Assembly: GCA_051650305.1 (NCBI GenBank)
Contig: JBOFIT010000116.1
Location: 1-10,128, forward strand
Direction: 5' to 3'
From: JBOFDK01 sp051650305
GTDB lineage: Bacteria; Bacillota; Clostridia; Lachnospirales; Cellulosilyticaceae
Length of the DNA stretch: 10,128 bases
Below are positions 7,419 to 10,128 of the stretch, in pieces. Within the stretch, counting starts at the first letter, position 1, and the number at the start of each line of letters is the position of its first letter. The notes under the pieces are model-generated. The model searched no databases and was not told the DNA's origin. It was given only the letters and a program-made list of their open reading frames with translations. A program made the translations under genes and the position numbers.

Positions 7419-8609
7419 TTATTTTGTATAGTTATCGAAGTAACCTTGGATGTAGATGATAGGTGTACCTTTATCACCACTACCAGATGTTAAGTCTGAA
7501 AGTGAACCGATAAGGTCTGTAAGTCTACGAGGTGTAGTACCTTGAGCTACCATGTTTCCAGTAAGGTCCGCATCTTTATTTTTGATGTATTCAGAGATAG
7601 CTGCTTTAAGTTCTTCACCTTTTAAGTGAGCAAAGTTATTATCAGCTAAGTATTTTAATTTTACTTCGTTTGGTTGACCGTCAAGACCAGCTGTGAAAGC
7701 AGGAGATACTACTGGGTCAGCAAGCTCCCAGATTTTACCTACTGGATCTTTGAAAGCGCCATCGCCATATACCATAACTTCTACAGTTTTACCTGTTTTT
7801 TCTTTGATAGCTGTTTGGATAGCATCTACTACTGGTTGGCAGTTACGTGGGAATAATTTTACTGTTTCTTCTGTAGCTTTGTTTGAACCAAGAAGACCGT
7901 AGCTTTCGTTGTATCCGCTACCATTTACAGATTCAAGTAAGATGTCATCAAGACCGAATACTTTAGTACCGCCGTTAGCTTTAAGGATACGTTTTGTTCT
8001 AAATCTTGTGTGGATATCACATGTAAGAACGCTTGTTGTATAGTCTAAGATAGTCTTAGGATTATTTGAGAAGATAACTTCACACTCAGCACCAGCTTCT
8101 TGCACAAGGTTTTTGTAGTAGTCAATGTAGTCTACGCCTGTGAATGTATGTTTGTTATAACCGAATAAGTTTCTGAACTCAGCTTCTGTTAAAACGTCTG
8201 TCCAAGGGTTTACACCTTTTTCATCAAGTAAATCAAGGTCTACTAAGTGGTTACCAACTTCATCAGATGGGTAGCTAAGCATAAGTACTACTTTTTTAAG
8301 GCCTTTAGCAATACCGCGAAGACAGATTGCAAAGCGGTTACGGCTAAGGATAGGGAAGATAACACCAACAGTATCATCACCGAATTTTGCAGAAACATCA
8401 GATGCGATTGCATCTACTGAAGCGTAATTACCTTGAGCACGAGCTACGATCGCTTCTGTAACAGTTACGATATCTCTGTCTTCAATTGTAAAGCTTGCAT
8501 TTTCTGATGCTTTTAAAACACTATCAACAACGATTGATGTAATATCGTCTCCCTCACGAATAATTGGTGCACGAAGACCTCTAACTACTGTTCCTACCAT
8601 TCTTTCCAT
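7419..8609 (-). CDS. CofE-like gamma-glutamyl ligase homologue (F420-0:L-glutamate ligase family), acceptor unknown
   Basis: The 396-residue protein resembles the F420_ligase (CofE) family, whose archaeal members add L-glutamate to coenzyme F420-0 with GTP. The CofE-like start is seen in RDIVTVTEAIVARAQGN (residues 45-61), where archaeal enzymes have a related segment ending in KAEGR. NRFAICLRGIAKGL (91-104) and VYGDGAFKDPVGKIWELADP (280-299) are the other conserved parts. It is clearly longer than the roughly 250-residue archaeal enzymes. Similar proteins of about 390-400 residues are, from my recollection, widespread in Firmicutes that do not make F420, where the role is unknown; the usual database name may therefore mislead. 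It has no signal peptide or membrane segment. The ATG at 8609 has AGGAG nine bases upstream. The coding sequence uses favoured codons, which hints at good expression. It is divergent from a LysR regulator, its likely controller, and ends at its own terminator. Confidence 0.7.
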   Translation of the reverse strand: MERMVGTVVRGLRAPIIREGDDITSIVVDSVLKASENASFTIEDRDIVTVTEAIVARAQGNYASVDAIASDVSAKFGDDTVGVIFPILSRNRFAICLRGIAKGLKKVVLMLSYPSDEVGNHLVDLDLLDEKGVNPWTDVLTEAEFRNLFGYNKHTFTGVDYIDYYKNLVQEAGAECEVIFSNNPKTILDYTTSVLTCDIHTRFRTKRILKANGGTKVFGLDDILLESVNGSGYNESYGLLGSNKATEETVKLFPRNCQPVVDAIQTAIKEKTGKTVEVMVYGDGAFKDPVGKIWELADPVVSPAFTAGLDGQPNEVKLKYLADNNFAHLKGEELKAAISEYIKNKDADLTGNMVAQGTTPRRLTDLIGSLSDLTSGSGDKGTPIIYIQGYFDNYTK

Positions 8610-8618
8610 GTGTTATCT

Positions 8619-8623
8619 CTCCT
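8619..8623 (-). promoter_or_regulatory. Ribosome binding site of the CofE-like gene
   Basis: AGGAG on the minus strand lies nine bases before the ATG at 8609 and confirms that start. A possible -10 box TATGAT lies at 8633-8638, but no convincing -35 box accompanies it, which would suit a promoter needing an activator. Confidence 0.65.
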
Positions 8624-8676
8624 TTTATATGTATCATAAATTTGAATTAAAAATCGAACGTTTTTTTAAACTACTC

Positions 8677-8705
8677 TTGTAATATACACTATTTAGTGAT
8701 ATAAG
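8677..8705 (+). promoter_or_regulatory. Promoter of the LysR-type regulator
   Basis: TTGTAA (8677-8682) and TATAAG (8700-8705) are 17 bases apart. Transcription would start near 8712. The spacer contains a palindrome that could be the operator. Confidence 0.65.
8687..8698. promoter_or_regulatory. Candidate LysR operator (palindrome CACTA-TT-TAGTG)
   Basis: Two perfect five-base arms surround a two-base centre, flanked by TATA on both sides with one extra base on the right. It sits between the -35 and -10 boxes of the regulator's own promoter, where binding would repress it, and about 80 bases before the CofE-like start. Assignment to the regulator is inferred from position. Confidence 0.45.
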
Positions 8706-8746
8706 TAAAATAAATATACAGTATAAGAGATATAAGGAGTGCTTAT

Positions 8747-9637
8747 ATGAGTGTTAAATTAGATGCCTATAAGGTGTTTTGTACAGTTGCAGTATGCCAA
8801 AGTTTCTCAAAGGCAGCTAAAAAATTATATATGACACAGCCAGCTGTAAGTCAGAGCATTATGCAGCTAGAGACAGATTTAGATACACGTCTTTTTACGA
8901 GAGGGGCAAAAGGGGTTACATTGACTACGGAAGGACAAGTGTTGTTTGAGCATGTCCATGCAGCGATGAATATGATAGAAGCAGGTGAGCATAGACTGAA
9001 GCAGTCTTTACATTTACAAGCGGGTGAATTAAAGATAGGAGTCAGTGATGCAGTATCTAAATTTTATTTACTTCCTTACTTAGAGTATTTTCATAAGCAG
9101 TATCCTGCGATTAAACTTAAAATCGTAAATCGTACCACGCCAGAACAATGTGAACTTTTAAAATCAGGGGAGATTGATCTTGCCATATGTAACCTACCTA
9201 TTAAAGATACAACTTTTGAGATAAAGGAATGTTTCTATATACATGATATTTTTGTAGGAGGAGAATCCTATAAAAAACTAAGCAAAAACCCTATAGCTAT
9301 AGAAGAATTAAATAACTTACCGCTTATATTTTTAGAGAACAAATCAAATTCAAGACAGTATGTAGAACGCTATATGGCTTCTAAAGGGGTTAAAATTAAT
9401 CCAGAGATAGAGCTTGGTTCACATGATTTATTGCTAGAGTTTGCAAAGATTAATCTGGGTGTATCTTGTGTGGTCAAAGAGTTTTCAAAGGAATATCTAG
9501 AAAAGAAAGGGCTCTATGAGATAAGACTTATGCAACCTATTCCAAGACGTAGTATAGGATGTTGTTACTTAAAAAGTGTGTCTTTATCACCAGCAGCAAA
9601 TCAGTTTCTAAAGATTATTGAAGAAAATAGTATCTAA
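8747..9637 (+). CDS. LysR-type transcriptional regulator
   Basis: This 296-residue DNA-binding regulator has the usual LysR length. The N-terminal winged helix-turn-helix spans about residues 3-62 and shows the signature AAKKLYMTQPAVSQSIMQLE (23-42), followed by LFTRGAKGVTLTTEGQ. A linker helix follows, then the periplasmic-binding-protein-like effector domain (about 91-293), beginning GELKIGVSDAVSKFYLLPYL. The start at 8747 has AGGAG seven bases upstream. The gene is divergent from the CofE-like gene, an arrangement in which LysR proteins commonly control both the neighbour and themselves. The effector is unknown; the binding-pocket residues do not identify it. No hairpin terminator is seen in the 14 bases between its stop and the tRNA-Ser promoter, so its transcripts may run through the tRNA to the terminator at 9793. 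Confidence 0.95.
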   Translation: MSVKLDAYKVFCTVAVCQSFSKAAKKLYMTQPAVSQSIMQLETDLDTRLFTRGAKGVTLTTEGQVLFEHVHAAMNMIEAGEHRLKQSLHLQAGELKIGVSDAVSKFYLLPYLEYFHKQYPAIKLKIVNRTTPEQCELLKSGEIDLAICNLPIKDTTFEIKECFYIHDIFVGGESYKKLSKNPIAIEELNNLPLIFLENKSNSRQYVERYMASKGVKINPEIELGSHDLLLEFAKINLGVSCVVKEFSKEYLEKKGLYEIRLMQPIPRRSIGCCYLKSVSLSPAANQFLKIIEENSI

Positions 9638-9651
9638 GTCGATAAAAATAC

Positions 9652-9680
9652 TTTACATATGACCAATAATATGATATTAT
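9652..9680 (+). promoter_or_regulatory. Promoter of tRNA-Ser
   Basis: TTTACA (9652-9657) and TATTAT (9675-9680) are exactly 17 bases apart, each one base from consensus. Transcription would start near 9687, some 14 bases before the tRNA. Confidence 0.8.
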
Positions 9681-9700
9681 GTACAAGTAATAAATGACTT

Positions 9701-9786
9701 GGAGAGGTGTCCGAGCGGTTTAAGGAGCTGGTCTTGAAAACCAGTGACTCCGAAAGGGGCCGTGGGTTCGAATCCCACCTTCTCCG
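9701..9786 (+). tRNA. tRNA-Ser, anticodon TGA
   Basis: An 86-base class II tRNA with the long variable arm expected for serine (after the anticodon stem, around 9745-9761). The acceptor arm is GGAGAGG with CTTCTCC, with one G-T pair. The anticodon stem CTGGT/ACCAG encloses CTTGAAA with anticodon TGA at 9735-9737. The T arm is GTGGG-TTCGAAT-CCCAC and the discriminator base is G. It reads UCA and related serine codons. The 3' CCA is not encoded. It is a single tRNA with its own promoter and terminator. Confidence 0.97.
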
Positions 9787-9792
9787 TCTAAG

Positions 9793-9825
9793 AAAAGTCC
9801 TGCTGATTTCAGCAGGACTTTTTTG
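9793..9825 (+). terminator. Intrinsic terminator after tRNA-Ser
   Basis: A 13-base stem (9793-9805 with 9810-9822, core GTCCTGCTG/CAGCAGGAC) closes a four-base loop and runs into six T. It ends the tRNA-Ser transcript and any read-through from the LysR gene. Confidence 0.9.
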
Positions 9826-9921
9826 TGTTAGAAAAAAATAATAGAACATCAAAGAATTTACATAAATATTTACATTTTTAAAGAAAAAAAGATAAAAAAT
9901 AAGCATAATACACTAAAATCA

Positions 9922-9949
9922 TTGAAGCATCTCACGTTTTATGTATAAT
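9922..9949 (+). promoter_or_regulatory. Promoter of the exported-protein gene
   Basis: A perfect TATAAT (9944-9949) lies 16 bases after TTGAAG (9922-9927). Transcription would start near 9956, giving a leader of about 70 bases. The AT-rich stretch before it (about 9831-9920) holds a direct repeat ATTTACA (9856-9862 and 9868-9874) and otherwise nothing I can assign. Confidence 0.65.
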
Positions 9950-9963
9950 TGTAAACATAAATA

Positions 9964-9999
9964 TTAAATAATAGGCATTAGGGAGTGGCTACTATTTAA
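9964..9999 (+). repeat. Inverted repeat in the leader of the exported-protein gene
   Basis: Arms at 9964-9974 and 9989-9999 pair over 11 positions with one A/C mismatch, around a 14-base purine-rich loop. It lies within the predicted 5' leader and ends 14 bases before the ribosome site. It may be an mRNA stabiliser, a regulator site, or chance in AT-rich DNA. I could not match it to a riboswitch class. Confidence 0.4.
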
Positions 10000-10025
10000 G
10001 ACATAAAACAACTAGGGGGCATAAC

Positions 10026-10128
10026 ATGAACAAGAAATTATTAAGAAAACTTACAAATACGTTACTTATTGTAGCTATGAGTGTAACCACTTGTGTAACA
10101 CCAGTTATGGCGAGCCGTGCACCAAATG
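10026..10128 (+). CDS. Exported protein with N-terminal signal peptide (3' end outside the window)
   Basis: Only the first 34 codons are present. They encode a classical Sec signal peptide: a basic start (MNKKLLRKL), a hydrophobic core (TLLIVAMSV) and a signal peptidase I site after VMA, with the mature chain beginning SRAPN. A Cys lies in the core (TTC), but the residues before it do not form a good lipobox, so a lipoprotein is less likely. The start is supported by AGGGGG at 10014-10019, six bases upstream. The product acts outside the cell or in the envelope; nothing visible identifies its function. Confidence 0.8.
   Translation, partial: MNKKLLRKLTNTLLIVAMSVTTCVTPVMASRAPN

Noticed and set aside
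7674..7902. Plus-strand reading frames inside the CofE-like gene
   Set aside because: They are antisense shadows with no ribosome site or recognisable protein features.
9634..9906. A 90-codon minus-strand reading frame across the tRNA-Ser
   Set aside because: Its central peptide WDSNPRPLSES is the antisense translation of the tRNA-Ser gene, a well-known false ORF. The rest covers the terminator and AT-rich spacer.

Overview
The window reads as chromosomal DNA of a low-GC Gram-positive bacterium, most likely a member of the Clostridia and possibly near Lachnospirales. The evidence is AT-rich intergenic DNA, strong AGGAG-type ribosome binding sites, consensus-like sigma-A promoters, intrinsic terminators with U-tracts, and clostridial-type protein families. 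The assignment rests on general character, not on a marker gene.

Layout, left to right. A GH38 alpha-mannosidase is already open at the left edge, so its N-terminus lies outside. It is followed without a gap by an Eis-type GNAT acetyltransferase. A 113-base gap with a possible promoter leads to a phosphoglucomutase/phosphomannomutase of the PgcA type, closed by a hairpin terminator. A free-standing tRNA-Arg(TCT) follows, with its own promoter and a terminator that also suits the converging gene. On the minus strand come an HD-GYP domain protein (predicted cyclic-di-GMP phosphodiesterase) and, upstream of it, a CofE-like gamma-glutamyl ligase homologue with its own terminator. A LysR-type regulator diverges from the CofE-like gene across a 137-base region that contains a palindrome inside the LysR promoter. 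A free-standing tRNA-Ser(TGA) with promoter and terminator follows. The right edge cuts a gene for an exported protein after its signal peptide.

How the genes relate: the mannosidase and the acetyltransferase are probably co-translated. PgcA supplies hexose-1-phosphate interconversion for glycan and envelope precursors, but appears to be a separate unit. The LysR regulator and the CofE-like gene form a classical divergent regulator/target pair. The CofE-like protein is the most interesting item, because nothing here shows that the host makes coenzyme F420 and its acceptor substrate cannot be read from the sequence. No mobile element, CRISPR array or clear new multi-gene system was seen.
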